DNA of 64,000 bases from Siphonodentalium dalli (lineage: Eukaryota; Mollusca; Scaphopoda; Gadilida; Siphonodentaliidae): NCBI GenBank assembly GCA_032622095.1, contig CP136069.1, positions 169,872,394 to 169,936,393 on the forward strand, read 5' to 3'. This document shows positions 22,914 to 35,776 of the stretch, piece after piece; the stretch's first letter is position 1; each line of letters starts with the position of its first letter. The notes under the pieces are model-generated. The model searched no databases. It was not told where the DNA came from and was given only the letters and a program-made list of their open reading frames with translations. Both the position numbers and the translations under genes were made by a program.

Positions 22914-25170
22914 ATTTTGGGAATCTGTGAAAAAATTAGGCCCCAAACGAAAAGTGATGACACCCGATGAGGTTTATAATAATGATGGATCAGTCACAAG
23001 CGATATAATAACAGTAATGGGTAAATGGAAAACGGACTTTGAACAGCTGTATAACCCCAAACAGATAGCAAGGCAGTTTAATGATATCTTTTAAGAAGGA
23101 AATTCTAAAGGAAAAATCTTTTATAGAAAATAAGTGTCTAGACCCACTCTACGACCATAACACGCGGCTAAATCGAGCAATTATAATTGATGAAGTAGAA
23201 ACTGTCATTAACAATGCAAAAAATGGCAAAGTTTTTGGTCTAGATAGAATTCCGTAAATGAATGCCTAAAATGTGAATCAGTAAAACCTATTTTACACTG
23301 TCTTTTCAACTACATCTTTGATACAGGATTCTTATCATCTGATTGGAGACACTCGATCATTTGTCCTATTCCAGAAAATGGTAATAGTGACCCACGTGTT
23401 CCCCTAAATTACCGTGGTATCTCCCTTATACCAGCATGTGGCAGATTATATAGCAGTCTCTTGAATAACAGACGTATTGAATACCTGGAAATGCATCAGT
23501 TATTGGAAGACGAACAAAATGGTTTTCGACCAAAGAGGTCCTGCTTGGACAACATTTTTGTACTGACATCTTTAATACGAGGAAAATGTAAATTATTTAC
23601 AACTTTTATTGACTTCAGTAAAGCTTTTGATCGAGTAGACAGGAATATGTTATTATATAAACTTTTAAAAATTGGCGTAGATGGCAACATATATCAATCC
23701 ATTAAGAGCATGTATCGAAAAACTTATTCGTGCGTTCGTGTAAATGACCGAATATCTGACAAGTTTGAATGTAATTTTGGAGTAAAACAAGGTGACAGTC
23801 TCTAATCGACACTTTATAATATTTTCCTTAACGATTTGATTTCTGAAATAAAAAGGTTGAATATTGGTGTATCATTAGATCAATGTAATGAATCTTCCAT
23901 AATGTACGCAGACGATATTGCGTTAATTGCTGAAATTGCAGATAATGCTTAACACCGTCGAATCATGATGTCGAAACTGGCGAATGACAGTCAATCTGGA
24001 TAAAACTAAAATCATACACTTTAGACATAAAAATAGAATAAAAACAAAATATAATTTCTTATCGAAAAAGTGGATCAGTATAAATATCTCGGAATAATTC
24101 CCCATGAGCATGGTAGTTTTGATACAGCAGCTGAAATATTAGCTAAATCATCAGGCAGGGCATTGGGAGCGTTAATATCGAGCATCCACTCTTATAGACA
24201 TTGGTGTCAAAACGTACCTGAAAATGTTTTTGACTTGTGTGTGCCCAGCTATGGATTATGCATCCGCTATTTGGGGATATCGTAGCTATTCATGTATAGA
24301 CATGGTGCAAAATCGAGCGTTAAGATACCTCCTTGGGGTCCACAGATTATGTCCGCTTTTAGCTGTAAATGGGGAATTTGGTATACATTCGAGTCAAGTC
24401 CGAAGATGTCTTAACATGACAAGACTATGGAATTATTTTATACACATGACAGATTGGCAAAAATGTTTTTTCTCTGGGATCTTATGAATAATAGCGATGG
24501 ATGGTGTGCATCATTTATTAGTGTTTTGTCAGAAAAAACCCCAGAAAATTTGGATTGAAAAAATGACATGTACCAAAGCTACGCACATACCGACTGTTTA
24601 AGAAATATTATGCTATTGAACAATATATTTCCATGAATATGGATAAGTCCCACCGCTCCATGCTTGCACAATTTCGTTGTGTGATTTTACCTCTGCGGAT
24701 AGAAACGGGCGCATCACAAACGAAAAATCGAACAAAAAATCTGTATTATGTGCAGCTCTGACAAAGTTGAAGAAAAACATTTTCTTTTGTTTTGTCCCTT
24801 CTACAATGACATCCGATTGTCTCTTATAAATTCCGTCCCAAGATATATTAGCGAAATGTATTAGACTACATCGACGACTCTTTTATTGAGCGAATTTCAT
24901 TTCTCCGACAACTAGCAAAATTTATTTTTGATGCTCTTATGCGAAGAAAATGGTTCCTTTTCAGGTGAATTACACACCAAACGTATCAACATATAAGAAT
25001 ACAAAATATATAAACCCGAATATCCCCAAATTGTTTAAGATTAAAATGAAATTATATTCTCTTAATATCATTTTAATATCATCCACATGTGTTTGACCTA
25101 TACTATTAAGCCTGACATATAGGCCCTATGGGCCGGGTGCTAATTGTTCTTTGAAATATATATATATATT
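22914..25170 (+). pseudogene. Decayed LINE retrotransposon, longest RT remnant (LINE copy 4)
   Basis: Starts within ORF2 at FWESVKKLGPKRKVMTPDEV (22914). RT blocks follow: LNYRGISLIPACGRLYSSLL near 23407, EDEQNGFRPKRSCLDNIFVL near 23509, FIDFSKAFDRVDRN near 23605, FGVKQGDSL near 23776 and SSIMYADDIALIAEI (catalytic YADD) near 23895. Then come QYKYLGIIPHEHGSFDTAA near 24076, a thumb-like region, and the tail RSMLAQFRCVILPLRIETG near 24655 with a broken cysteine/histidine segment to about 24880. The 3' UTR ends near GGCCCTATGGGCCGGGTGCT and a TA repeat at 25155-25168. Stops and frameshifts are numerous. The endonuclease domain is absent (5' truncation). Confidence 0.88.
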
Positions 25171-25805
25171 GATGATTTATGCATTGCACATGTCACGTTA
25201 ATAAATGATTATCTCTTTCTACAGACGCCCTGTAGCCTATACACGTACTTTCGGAAATCACAAAACACCACACCGTTATCTCCTAAATATCATTGTCTCG
25301 ATATCATTTGACCAAATTTATTGACATGAAACCGTTACAGAAATATGTGAAATACACATCTCAATGATTAAACAATTTTCCAATTGAACTTCAAGTTTGT
25401 GGTCATATCAAATCCTCAATGTGTAAGTGACAAACATCTGTAAAAGACACATGCAAAATATAATTGTTGTGCACATTTATTTCTATTCGAGGTGGCAATT
25501 GTTTTCATCTTTATTAGCATTTTTTACGATAAGAGCGATGTTAATTGTTGGACATATTTTATCCAGCGCATTAAATTTAAAACAAAAAGTCGTGAATTGG
25601 CTGAGTGTTTTCTATGGCTGCACATTTCGATGATAATTACAAGGCACGTGTGTGTCGAGATAACGTTTTAAGTTCGAAGAGAATCAGAATGGGGATAAAA
25701 GGGTGGTGTCTTGTTATTTTGGAAAGGTATAGGGCGAATATAATGTGGCAAATACTCGCCGTCACCCATTAACTAAATTTGCCACAGTACATTCTCCCTG
25801 TACTT
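25171..25805. other. No recognisable gene
   Basis: Non-coding. The 68-residue frame at 25427 is not recognised. Confidence 0.4.
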
Positions 25806-26055
25806 TTCCAAAATCGAACATATCCTCGCACAAATACGCACATAATTCGTTTTATGGCGCGGGCCACAATGAAAACACATGTCAAAGAGCGAACATCTGA
25901 ACAGTCGTGAGTTGGCTTATTTGTTAATTGTCCTCACATAATATGCTTAGAATCGCCGCATTTTGAGTCGACAATGTCACTAAAACGCTCTCATTTTCAG
26001 CACATTATCGACTCAAAATTAGGCGTTTCAAAACAGATTATCTGCCTAAAACAAT
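25806..26055 (-). repeat. Interspersed palindromic repeat, family E (copy E1)
   Basis: Read on the minus strand it matches 51310-51635 along its length: TTGTTTTAGGCAGATAATCT, then a foldback centred near 25980 (TTTTGAGTCGATAATGTGCT against its inverted partner), then CCAACTCACGACTGTTCAG, ACATGTGTTTTCATTGTGGC and CGCGCCATAAAACGAA. The other copy contains an extra segment of about 80 bp near 51528-51607 that is absent here. Confidence 0.75.
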
Positions 26056-26795
26056 AATTGCGCTATCAAACGAGTCAATGCCATCTTCTTGTAATGTAGC
26101 CACACGCGAATATGGTCTATTGTTATGGGAGTGGTTATAGCCAACGAACGCGGAAATGGCCGAACCGTTGAGACGGAAGATTGATAGTTACAGAGACAGA
26201 CAAGCTCCCCCAGCATCGCTAACATCTCATGGGTTTCTGGTGGGCCGAAAAACGATTCTGATATAGATGTGGAGACAATATAATCCTTCTTTGAATCGAA
26301 GGAAGCCATGTATCAACCTCTCAAGAACATATATATAAAATGTGTTAAAATATTGGCGTGGGTTGAGATAAAGCGACCATAATCAATGTTTGACGCAGAC
26401 ACTTATATTTCCTCGAATCGCTCTGAATAGCAAAAGACCGCGACAATGCATCACTTTGCCCACGGATATGATACTAAATATAGCAGGACCACTTAACCAG
26501 GATGGGTGTCGATATCTTCAGTGTCTCGGTGTTTAGATTGATCAACTTGCAACTTCATGTCTTTCAGGTGTACATGAACACTGTTTTTATTTAATCACCC
26601 TTAAAACCCACTTGCCTGTCTCCCTTTTGTTGTCGCTTGAGTATTATCTCGACGAATGCCGTTCACCGAAGACACCCAGGCGTGATCTCGCCAAGGTGGT
26701 AGTTATTTTGTTAGTCACTATTACATGTAGTCAACTTTACATTCTCTAGATAACGATGGGGAAAATAAACAGTCAATTCTTCAAGGATTGGTCAT
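26056..26795. other. No recognised gene; one unassigned minus-strand frame
   Basis: The minus-strand frame at 26309-26046 (87 codons, starting MASFDSKKDYIVSTSISE) is open but matches nothing I recognise and has no clear splice context. The rest is non-coding. Confidence 0.3.
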
Positions 26796-27398
26796 TTATA
26801 AACGGACAATCCGTACCTAAAATGTTCGTTAATTAGTGGACAATCCGACCACGCGTGGCAAGCGAGCTTGGGATTGTCCACTAAATGACGACATGTATAG
26901 CTAATCCTGCATGTTAGCTTCATATTTAATATGAAGGGCAATAACTATATAAAGAATGTTAATTTACTAAATAACGGCGATTTGTATGAGAAGAAGTGTT
27001 TTTGACGAAATAACGGAGATATTTGAAGAAGTGTTTTTGACGAAATAACGGAGATATTTGAAGAAGAGTTTTTGACGAAATAACGGAAATATTCGAAGAA
27101 GTGTTTTTAAAGAGCGTACCCCAAACCTCCCCCAAACCCACCCACCAAGGGAAGAATTTGACTTATATTTCACAAGAGTTAATCTGTGTGGTGTTGCAAA
27201 TTTCTCATACAAATCTCCGTTATTTAGTAAAGGTACATTCTTTATAGAATTATTACCCTTCAGATTTAATATGAAGCTAACATGCATGATTATGTATATA
27301 TGTCGTGATTTAGTGGACAATCCCAAGATCGCGTGCCACGCGTTGTCGGATTGTCCATTAATTAACGATCATTTTAGGTACGGATTGTCCGTTTATAA
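26796..27398. mobile_element. Long-arm foldback element with minisatellite core (family H)
   Basis: Arms of about 190-200 bp are inverted copies: TTATAAACGGACAATCCGTA on the left and TACGGATTGTCCGTTTATAA on the right. Both arms contain GTGGACAATCC, the TTTAATATGAAG segment and a TTTACTAAATAACGG-type inner end. The core holds a 35-bp tandem repeat. There is no transposase. The terminal TTATAA is itself palindromic, so the exact target duplication cannot be resolved. Confidence 0.85.
26990..27110. repeat. 35-bp tandem repeat, about 3.5 copies
   Basis: Unit starts (GAAGAAGTGTTTTTGACGAA) lie at 26990, 27025, 27060 and 27095. The repeat is confined to the centre of the long-arm foldback element at 26796-27398. 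Confidence 0.9.
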
Positions 27399-27463
27399 GT
27401 GGATTAGGTGAAAATTAGGTGAAAATAAAACACCCCTGGTTACGTGGTCGTGCTAATTTGCTA

Positions 27464-27861
27464 ATAGAGACCTTTCGCAAAATCACTATTACGATTACGG
27501 ATAGGATATATTGCCCTAGTAAGGTGGACACCATCATAAATTACATACGATGGTTAATTGGAGATACGGCATTTGCCTCACTTTATTCAGTTACACATAT
27601 ATTTAATGGAAAAAGTAGTGTGTGTCTCTTTCAGATCCCGTGTGCTTATCCGTGTGTTATACACCACGCTGATAATGTTAGAGCGTCCCCGAGCAGGACG
27701 GGTGGCACATCATTGACACATCCGGCACATAATTTAACTGTGTGGGGTATAGTTCTCTCACATAAGAACCCTCGTGCGTAAATATTGAAGTTTTGGCCGT
27801 GCACTGGTAGGATATTGTCCATATCCGTAATCGTAATCGTGATTTTACGAAAGGTCTCTAT
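27464..27861. mobile_element. MITE with 40-bp terminal inverted repeats and TA target
   Basis: The left end ATAGAGACCTTTCGCAAAAT continues to ATTACGATTACGGATA. The right end is its inverted copy with two or three changes. TA is found on both outer sides (27462-27463 and 27862-27863), as in Tc1/mariner-type elements. The 398-bp body has a chance open frame but nothing like a transposase. Confidence 0.85.
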
Positions 27862-28729
27862 TATGCTGGTGGGTCATGCCGAAGTCTGCTCTAGACTAAG
27901 TACAAACACAACACATTTGTAGCAGATAGCAGCTGGCTTTATTTGTGACAAGGTGCAAACAGACATTCCAGCAACAGCTGTCAGACACATTTCGTGGCAG
28001 AATCATTTTCATGTTCGTGCCAATAGTATGGCTATTAATCCCATACTGTCTTATGTGCTAATACAGTATGCACGTCAACTCGGTAAATATCTTCTCAATT
28101 CAAGATTCTCAAACAACTTGATTGAACTGATAGCCGTTTACAGAAGGCATTCATGCATTAAAACAGAGATAAAACCAATGTGTTGGAGAACACAACACTG
28201 ACAGCGTTGAATGCTCGTGCCTGCATACATGTAGAACATCAAACATATACTAGTGATCAACGTACATTGTATACATATATAAACATGATGACTAAGCATT
28301 CTATGCGATTAGTTCCATTCGTAATAATTTGGTCCCAGCATGAATGCACTGCATTCCAAAAAGAAGAAAAATATACCTAATAAAATATACACTTCGGTTA
28401 TTTATCGATCGGACATCTTGTAACTGTTGCTTATAATATATGATGACCGCTCATGATAACAACGTCTGAAACGTTCTACCTTGTATACACGGCCTTGGTA
28501 TCTGCAAAGACATATACATGAGTCCCATTTATTTGAAATAGCCACATGTTCTTTTAATTTTAATTAAAATTTGATACGTGCACCTTGCGAGAGCAGACAG
28601 GCTAAAGTGACACAGAACATTATCTCACCCAGTAAGCCCGACAAGGCTTACACTCATTAACGATAATAACCTGCATTTAGCATGTGGTCGACAATGTACA
28701 TACGCCTCAGTTGTACTCATATGACTTAC
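27862..28729. other. No recognisable gene
   Basis: Non-coding sequence, no supported feature. Confidence 0.4.
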
Positions 28730-28836
28730 TACGGATATACTGTAACTGGAATCTGAAATACCCAGTGACACTATATCACCCTTATCCATCCACAACGTAA
28801 AAGCTTTTACAAGTAAAATTACCTTTACGTTGTTTC
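28730..28836 (-). CDS. Possible internal exon, minus strand
   Basis: On the minus strand, a strong polypyrimidine tract and acceptor (CCCCTTTCTCCAG) precede an open stretch. In phase 1 it reads NNVKVILLVKAFTLWMDKGD and then IVSLGISDSSYSISV, ending at a consensus GTAAGT donor in phase 0. Alternating hydrophobic residues suggest a beta-rich extracellular domain, but no family can be named. Its entry phase suits the donor of the PAN-like exon at 36067-35777, which lies upstream on the same strand. The evidence is thin. Confidence 0.25.
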
Positions 28837-30729
28837 CTGGAGAAAGGGGACAGAACTCACTCAACACCAGATTCCATTTTGGGCATATTTATTGCCAACA
28901 AACATAATAAATTCATAATGACTAATGGAACAATACACTGGTGTACAAATATAATTGCACAAATACATGTATATATATACAAACATGTTTGTAAATATGT
29001 AGCTCAACTATCAATATATTGTAATATATCCGGGCCAAGTGGATGTATACCGCCACATTGCTAGCCCAATGAATATGTCTCGTATTATTCATTGAGGTAG
29101 CATACAGCCACATACCCCCCCCCCCCCCCCCCTGCTTACGCCCGTGCATATTTGTGCAATCCATAGCCTGAACGTATATCAAGATTGCATGAACTACCCA
29201 TAACAGTGACTAGACATTTGACCGGGTACTGTAGTACTATTAATATAAATAATGTTAACTGGACGTATCATATGGACGGAAAGCATTGTATAACTGATGA
29301 TAAGAAACATATTCAAGCCCCTTAAACTGTAAATGACAAGTTCCCTGCTAACTGGACGGTGGTCGTGCTTAGTCAGACCGCGATGTGACCACTCTCACCT
29401 GCCCAACAATAGTGATAGCCAGATTACTAACTTGCAATTTCATAACTTTCTAACAATCATTCATATTACGGCATAATCACTGATATTTGACAGTGACCCA
29501 GATAGCGATAATTCTGCCCCCACTTATTATTAGGCAGATGAGAGCATCCCAACACGGTGTTATCCATTAATTAACCTTGATTGTGTAGTGAGCTTGGCCA
29601 AACTTGGTCTACCCACAGATAGATAATCTTTATTACCTCCTTCTTGTGAGAGAATATTTATAAATTAGTACACCATCTAACCGTTGTGTATGCGCTACGG
29701 TGTTCTCATGACATGCCATGAAATCCGTCCGCCAATTAACGTGAATAACGGCTCACCGATGACAAATTTTGCACCAATCATGTGTTATAACCCTTTGTCA
29801 GTTTCGTGGCCCCCGGTATTTCAAGACAATATAATTATGGGGGATACTCTATATAAACGATTTCTATTTTACCTAACTCGGCTGAGCTACATAATTATAT
29901 GCCACGGGTGGGTCATTCTGACCTGCACGGATCGGAGGCAATCTCTTTGATCGCGTATGGTGGGGTATCGAAGGGAAGTCAGAAAGAATATATTGGGAGG
30001 GGGCTCAATACAACGCGGCCTATTTGACCACAAAGTTATGATAATATTGGTCCTCTTTTTCTGATTATAGCAACCACCAGCGCGCCGCATGCTCGCGTGG
30101 TTGTTTATACCTTAGGCGCAGGTAAATGACGTCATAAATTGTTTTCTATATTCATCACTGATTTTCTGATCGCGGGTATGGATTTTGGAGAAATTATCAT
30201 TTGACTTCTGGTTAGCAACTGTGTGGATATTACTAAAACGCGGAATCGGGAAATGGACCATCGCGATGAAAATTAAATTATCTACTGCACAAGTTACGAA
30301 GAATCCCCATGTGATTTCGGACTATTAGTTTCATTTGGACCAATTTCGTTGGTTAGCTTAATGAAAACCAGCGAAGATGTCATGACAAGGTTTCTGACGT
30401 CATTTTGGTATTATGGGCCAGAATCCAGACAGGATTGCACAATCCAGTCTTGCCATGTCATCTCCATCGGGACCACTGACTGATGTTACATACATTATTA
30501 TTAGCGTTATGTCGCCGATAACAAGAACATTTGCGGTTGCTCCACTGCGTGCCACGTACGATTCATATTATTTCGAGCATGGTTTCGTGGTAATTTGAAA
30601 GGACACACGGGGTCCACTGTCATCGAATTTCGATATTATCTTTGGCAGACTTAAACATTTCAAAGGAAACTATAGCTTACAGGATAGTCTTATTAGACAA
30701 TGTCGTTCAGTCATTCTCTGGTTACTCGG
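28837..30729. other. No recognisable gene; poly-C run
   Basis: Non-coding. A run of about 16 C lies at 29117-29132. There are several short unsupported open frames. Confidence 0.4.
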
Positions 30730-31192
30730 TTAACCCTTTACCCAACAAAACGCCCCTGTGCCAATGCATTCTCTTATATATGCGAGTCGGTCGCCATAGG
30801 TCGCCTCGCATATATAAGAGAATGCATTGGCTTAACACATATTAAAAATGATAAAATTGTCAAAGAATGTAGAAAAATATTATAAAAAATGTAAAAAAAT
30901 GTAAGAAAAAATTATAAAATTGTTAAAGAATGTAAGAAAAAATGGTAAAAAGTGTTAAAATTTTGTTTATGCCAATGCATTCTCTTATATATGCGAGGCG
31001 ACCTATGGTCGACTCGCATATATAAGAGAATGCATTGGCACAGGGCATAACTGTAACCATCACAATGTGGTAAATGAACCGGTTCCAATGATATCCATAT
31101 TTGTATGGTGTTATTGAGACAGACCGAAGATATTTTAGGCTGTTGAAGCTTTATTTGGGCGTTTTTGGCCGCTTTGTTGGGTAAAGGGTTAA
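30730..31192. mobile_element. TTAA two-hairpin element, family A (copy A3)
   Basis: TTAA at 30730-30733 and 31189-31192 flank CCCTTTACCCAACA and TGTTGGGTAAAGGG. Hairpins lie at 30761-30830 (with a 3-nt longer centre, TCGGTCGCCATAGGTCGC) and 30972-31038. The long GGCCAAATAA-type arm is on the right, so it is inverted relative to A1 and A2. The spacer is expanded by repeats of GTAAGAAAAAAT/GTAAAAAAAT. Confidence 0.92.
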
Positions 31193-31379
31193 CAGGCGAA
31201 CCCCCCCCCCCCCGCGACAACTATATTGCTGTCTAAGATCGATTCCCTCCCCACCAACGTATATGATTAAACAAACGACGTTGCATGATGACCAATGAGA
31301 CCGGGCAAATATGCTTTGTTTGCTGTGTATTCTGTTTGTATAGAATACACACACAACAAAGCTGATGCTAGACTATCAC

Positions 31380-32450
31380 AACTAAGGAAATTAAAAATAC
31401 GATCTTTGATACAGAAAGACAATCGAACACATTTATAATGCATATATATCTATCTCATTTTGGATTATGCTGACGTCGTATGGGATTCCGCACCTGATTA
31501 TTGGAAAAACTCGACCGAATATACAAAGACGCTAGAACCGGCCTATATAAATCGTTCAGTGTCAATAAACAAGCCATGGCTGAGGTACGCACTGGGGCAC
31601 ACTGATCGGGCATAGGCAACATCACCATTTGCAAGCAATTTACCGAATTATCAATGAAGACACCAATTTGTATCTGACAAATCTCATACCACAGCACGCT
31701 CCGGGGAACGATCGGGATATAACTTTAAAATAATTTTATTTCTATTTCGCCAATACTAAACATTTTAAACAGTCATTCCTCCCTCCTGTTGTTATGGAAC
31801 AAACTACCTGTGCATATAATCAGTGCAACATCCATTTCCGATTTCAAAGCCAACTTAGGAATGATAGACCCATTAACAAAGCTCCCCTCCGCTATTTTTA
31901 TACCGGAAAAAGGAAAATTAATACAATATACAGTGTAAAATTCGGAATCATTGTACTGATCAGATTCGCCTACTATTATGCCCCTGTAACTTAGACATTG
32001 ACGACCCTATCACTATTTTCATGCACGCCCTTTATTTATAGAACAGAGAATTGACTTTTATCGAAATCTAAGTATTAATGAATTTCATATGAATTTCATT
32101 CATTATCATTTCTTATATGGGGTTAAATGTATATCAAACGACAAGAACACTACTCTGTTTCGCATTACTCAATCTTTCATAGCTAAAACAAAGAGTTTTG
32201 AACAAACCCATGTATGATAGCATTGTCAATTTAGCCATTCATCCATTAAACCATTGAATTCTAGGCTTTTCTTTATAATCTAGTTTGGAATACAGATGAA
32301 AACCCGACATTCGAAGTACACACCCCGGCACTGCTCTTTATAAACACTTTGTGTTATATCTGCAATGTATTTGTATGTATGTTTTATGATTATATCTGGA
32401 GAAGGGCAAGTTGTAAGTTCTGTAACCTGTGCCCCGATCCCTAGGTATAT
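31380..32450 (+). pseudogene. 3' end of a decayed LINE (LINE copy 5)
   Basis: The post-RT part of a Jockey-like ORF2 is readable through many shifts: LLEKLDRIYKDARTGLYKSF near 31498, SVNKQAMAEVRTGAH, then LLLLWNKLPVHIISATSIS near 31785 (the usual WNxLP motif), FKANLG, and a damaged cysteine/histidine tail with HYFHARPLFIEQR near 32010. The 3' UTR near 32400-32450 reads GAGAAGGGCAAGTTGTAAGT and ACCTGTGCCCCGATCC. This pairs it with the minus-strand copy at 18618-19566. The RT core is missing. Confidence 0.75.
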
Positions 32451-33095
32451 ATGTTTCTAGATACATTCAAATATGTTTAAAGAAAGACAAAATGAGACAG
32501 GGCATATCAGAAAAGAGCACCCATGGTATGTGTCACCCCCGACTGATGTAAAATAAAAGAGAATTAGTGTACTCGCCCCAATAAAAATCCCGTTGACTAA
32601 CATTTTACTCAACAATTACTCAACCGTAGAGTAAGTACACCATCACGCAACGGTGACTAGAGTGTTGAATACACTATTTATACTCAACGAATTGAGTAAA
32701 ATATTTACTCAACACTGAAAGTGAAATCGCCCAACAACCGATTGATTTTGCTCAACAGTTGACTGAAAAATGTAGCTTTCTTATTCAAGAAAAGGAGTTT
32801 TCTAAGAATATTGGTTGGACGAATTCTCGAAACTGAACTGGATGATTTATCCAGAATCAGGGAACGAATCAGAATTAGAAATATCGGGACATTTATGAAA
32901 TTCGGGATATTTGTTTTGTTTTTGTTCTTAAATTCTCCGTTACCAAATTTCATACATTTCTATTGACTGTCTGACCATGTTTCACAAATAGGAAACACGT
33001 GGAAAAATGGCCTGCCAGACGTATTTTATCATCATGGACAGCATAACGACTTTATTAAGCAAAACAATTTAATACAGCTGAGGACGAATAACGAG
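32451..33095. other. Non-coding with scattered ACTCAAC words
   Basis: Between 32600 and 32770 the words TTTACTCAAC and TTGAGTA recur in both orientations, giving weak inverted repeats. No gene is seen. Confidence 0.4.
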
Positions 33096-33578
33096 TACAG
33101 AACAGTCACAACAGATGACGACAAACGCGTACAGAACAGTCACAACAGATGACGACAAACGCGTACAGAACAGTCACAACAGATGACGACAAACGCGTAC
33201 AGAACAGTCACAACAAATGACGAATAACGCGTACAGAACAGTCACAACAGATGACGACAAACGCGTACAGAACAGTCACAACAGATGACGACAAACGCGT
33301 ACAGAACAGTCACAACAGATGCCGACAAACGCGTACAGAACAGTCACAACAGATGACGACAAACGCATACAGAACAGTCACAACAGATGACGATAAACGC
33401 GTACAGAACAGTCACAACAGATGGCGACAAACGCGTACAGAACAGTCACAACAGATGACGACAAACGCGTACAGAACAGCCACAACAGATGACGACAAAC
33501 GCGTACAGAACAGTCACAACAGATGACGACAAACGCGTACAGAACAGCCACAACAGATGACGACAAACGCGTACAGAA
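33096..33578. repeat. 34-bp minisatellite, about 14 copies
   Basis: Unit TACAGAACAGTCACAACAGA plus TGACGACAAACGCG, tandem from 33096 to 33578 with few substitutions. A degenerate partial unit lies just upstream. Because 34 is not a multiple of 3, a reading frame cycles through three registers every 102 bp. That produces spurious 60-90 residue frames on both strands. Confidence 0.95.
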
Positions 33579-35776
33579 TATAAGACATTGACGAAAAGAC
33601 AAACATCACGACAAACAACATCGCAAACAAGCACATCACATCAACTGAAACGGAACTAGATATAAATATTGATTACTTTATTTCAATATAAGCCTATTTA
33701 ATGGCGTTAACATTGCCATTCAAAAGCCGACATTGATTGTTATGTCTTTAAGGGTGAACCATGAGAAGAATAGAGATGTGAGAATAAAGACAAGCGGACA
33801 GTGGTGAACAAGAAATTCATAGTCAGAAATGGTAACGCCCTCAAGATCATATTATTAGCCGTATATAAAATATATTGATTTTATGCATCACCTCGGAATT
33901 CCGTTAAAACAACTAATCCTTCAAATCATTAAAACAACTGCGGCTTATTACTGAAGGTTTCACCACACCAGAAAGCCTCGAAATGCGGACCAAATATCTA
34001 CTAATCGGACTAAATACAACCCAGATACTTCTCAATACGACCTTTAGTCTACATTCCAACTGAGACACACTTCATCAGCAATGTTAGCTGTTATATTATC
34101 ATTATTATGTATTGTGTTCCCGCAATAAAATCTCCAAGAGTAGCCCAGCCATTGTTCACACCTAAATATCGATATTAATTAACGCGGTCATAAAAGTTAC
34201 CTATACTGCAACAATGCGACATCCACGAAGATACATCCGCGAGTACATCCTGCAAAAAGTCTAACCGGTACGCAAAATGGCGACTACGTTGTTAATCAAA
34301 GTTACCCCATTGTTCATTCTTCTTTTTCTTTAAAAAAAAATAAATTTCATTCGTAAAAAATTGATATAAATTTTGTCTCCATTACCTGTCACAAGTAATG
34401 GAAACAAACTTCGATAAGATAATATTAATCAACAATGTCTGACATTGCATATATGATATATACCGTATAATAATATATAATAATCAAATAGTAACATATA
34501 TAATAAATGTATTGTATTTGCACTGTATTTTTATGAACTGTTTTCTGTTTATATATTCATTATTTTTTTACGAATAAAATTATACCGTCGTTCCGCTTTC
34601 TTCATTTTTCGTAATATTTGGCATATGTTCCTAAAACAGTGTGTTGTATATTTACTGAAATTAAATTAAATTTTCTGCAAATGATACCCGATGTCTTGGT
34701 TATATTACTAGTCTTGGAAAATATCCTCAGAAAAAACATTGGTTGTCACCGTTTGTCTTATATTGTGGGAATAGAAAATTACTCTTCGTTCTAGTACAAT
34801 TTCCTAAAATAACTCGCATCGTGTGAAACCCGAAATGTGTTCTGCGAGATATCACCACAGTTCCTATGACATCGCCAGAACACAATCGCAGTATACACCA
34901 TGGAGAGCACAATGAAGGGGCAATTGCTCCCATCTGATATTATATGATTTCTCCTTGGATGCCTCTTATATATTGATCGCAAGCGTGTATTTTACACTAA
35001 CTATTGTCTTGGTAGAAATATTTGAGGTAGAACCACATACTGGTTGGACCTGATTGGACAACGCAATCTCATGAACGCATTATTTATTGCAGTGTATAGA
35101 AATTTCTTGGATGGTAAACTCCATTTTTGTTTATCGTGTCGAATACTTCATTCAACGGGATCAAAGGTTTCAAAAGTCCTCTCCCTGGTGGATATTTGAC
35201 ACATGCCAATCGATATAAATGCCCACGAATAGGTGGCGACGATGTTGAAGCTGCCTCAAGTCTTATATTCAAGGCTACCTACTGTAACATACACATGATG
35301 GCAATACGATCATGCATTCATCGCATATGCTTATACATATTGCACAGTGTTAGTGATACTTGAAAGTCGCAATTCAAGTCTGCAAATAACACTATGACAT
35401 TTCTAATTGGATCAATGTCAGGCACAAATCAGTGGCATTTATATGTTTGTTGGAAATCGGCGACATAAGTATTTTGTTTATCAACTTAGCTAGGTACGTG
35501 GCCCTACTTCCCCCATCGCTGACTCGAACAGCACAAATTTGAAATTACGATTAGGATCCATTCTTTAACGAACCCTTGGGTACGAAATGTAATTAATAAT
35601 AGCCATGCACCCCAATAAATATGGCTTATAAATGGAAATCTTATTTCGCGGGAATTTATAAATTGATTTTGATAATTTATAAATTGATTTTGATAAGAAT
35701 TTATTTTATCACATATAATTTAGTTTAAATTGGTTAGTTGGTTATGTTAGTGTATGCATGGTCTTATTATACGTAC
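33579..35776. other. No supported gene
   Basis: AT-rich non-coding sequence. Two minus-strand stretches, near 34958-34790 and 35272-35084, are open for 60 or so codons and could be exons of the minus-strand PAN-like gene, but they show no domain signature. Confidence 0.35.

Noticed and set aside
26046-26309. 87-codon minus-strand frame as a gene
   Set aside because: It overlaps repeat E1's edge, lacks splice signals and matches nothing recognisable.
33096-33578. CRISPR array of 34-bp units
   Set aside because: Units are directly adjacent with no spacers; it is a minisatellite.
33251-33634. Low-complexity 60-90 residue frames on both strands
   Set aside because: They follow the 34-bp minisatellite in rotating registers and do not represent genes.
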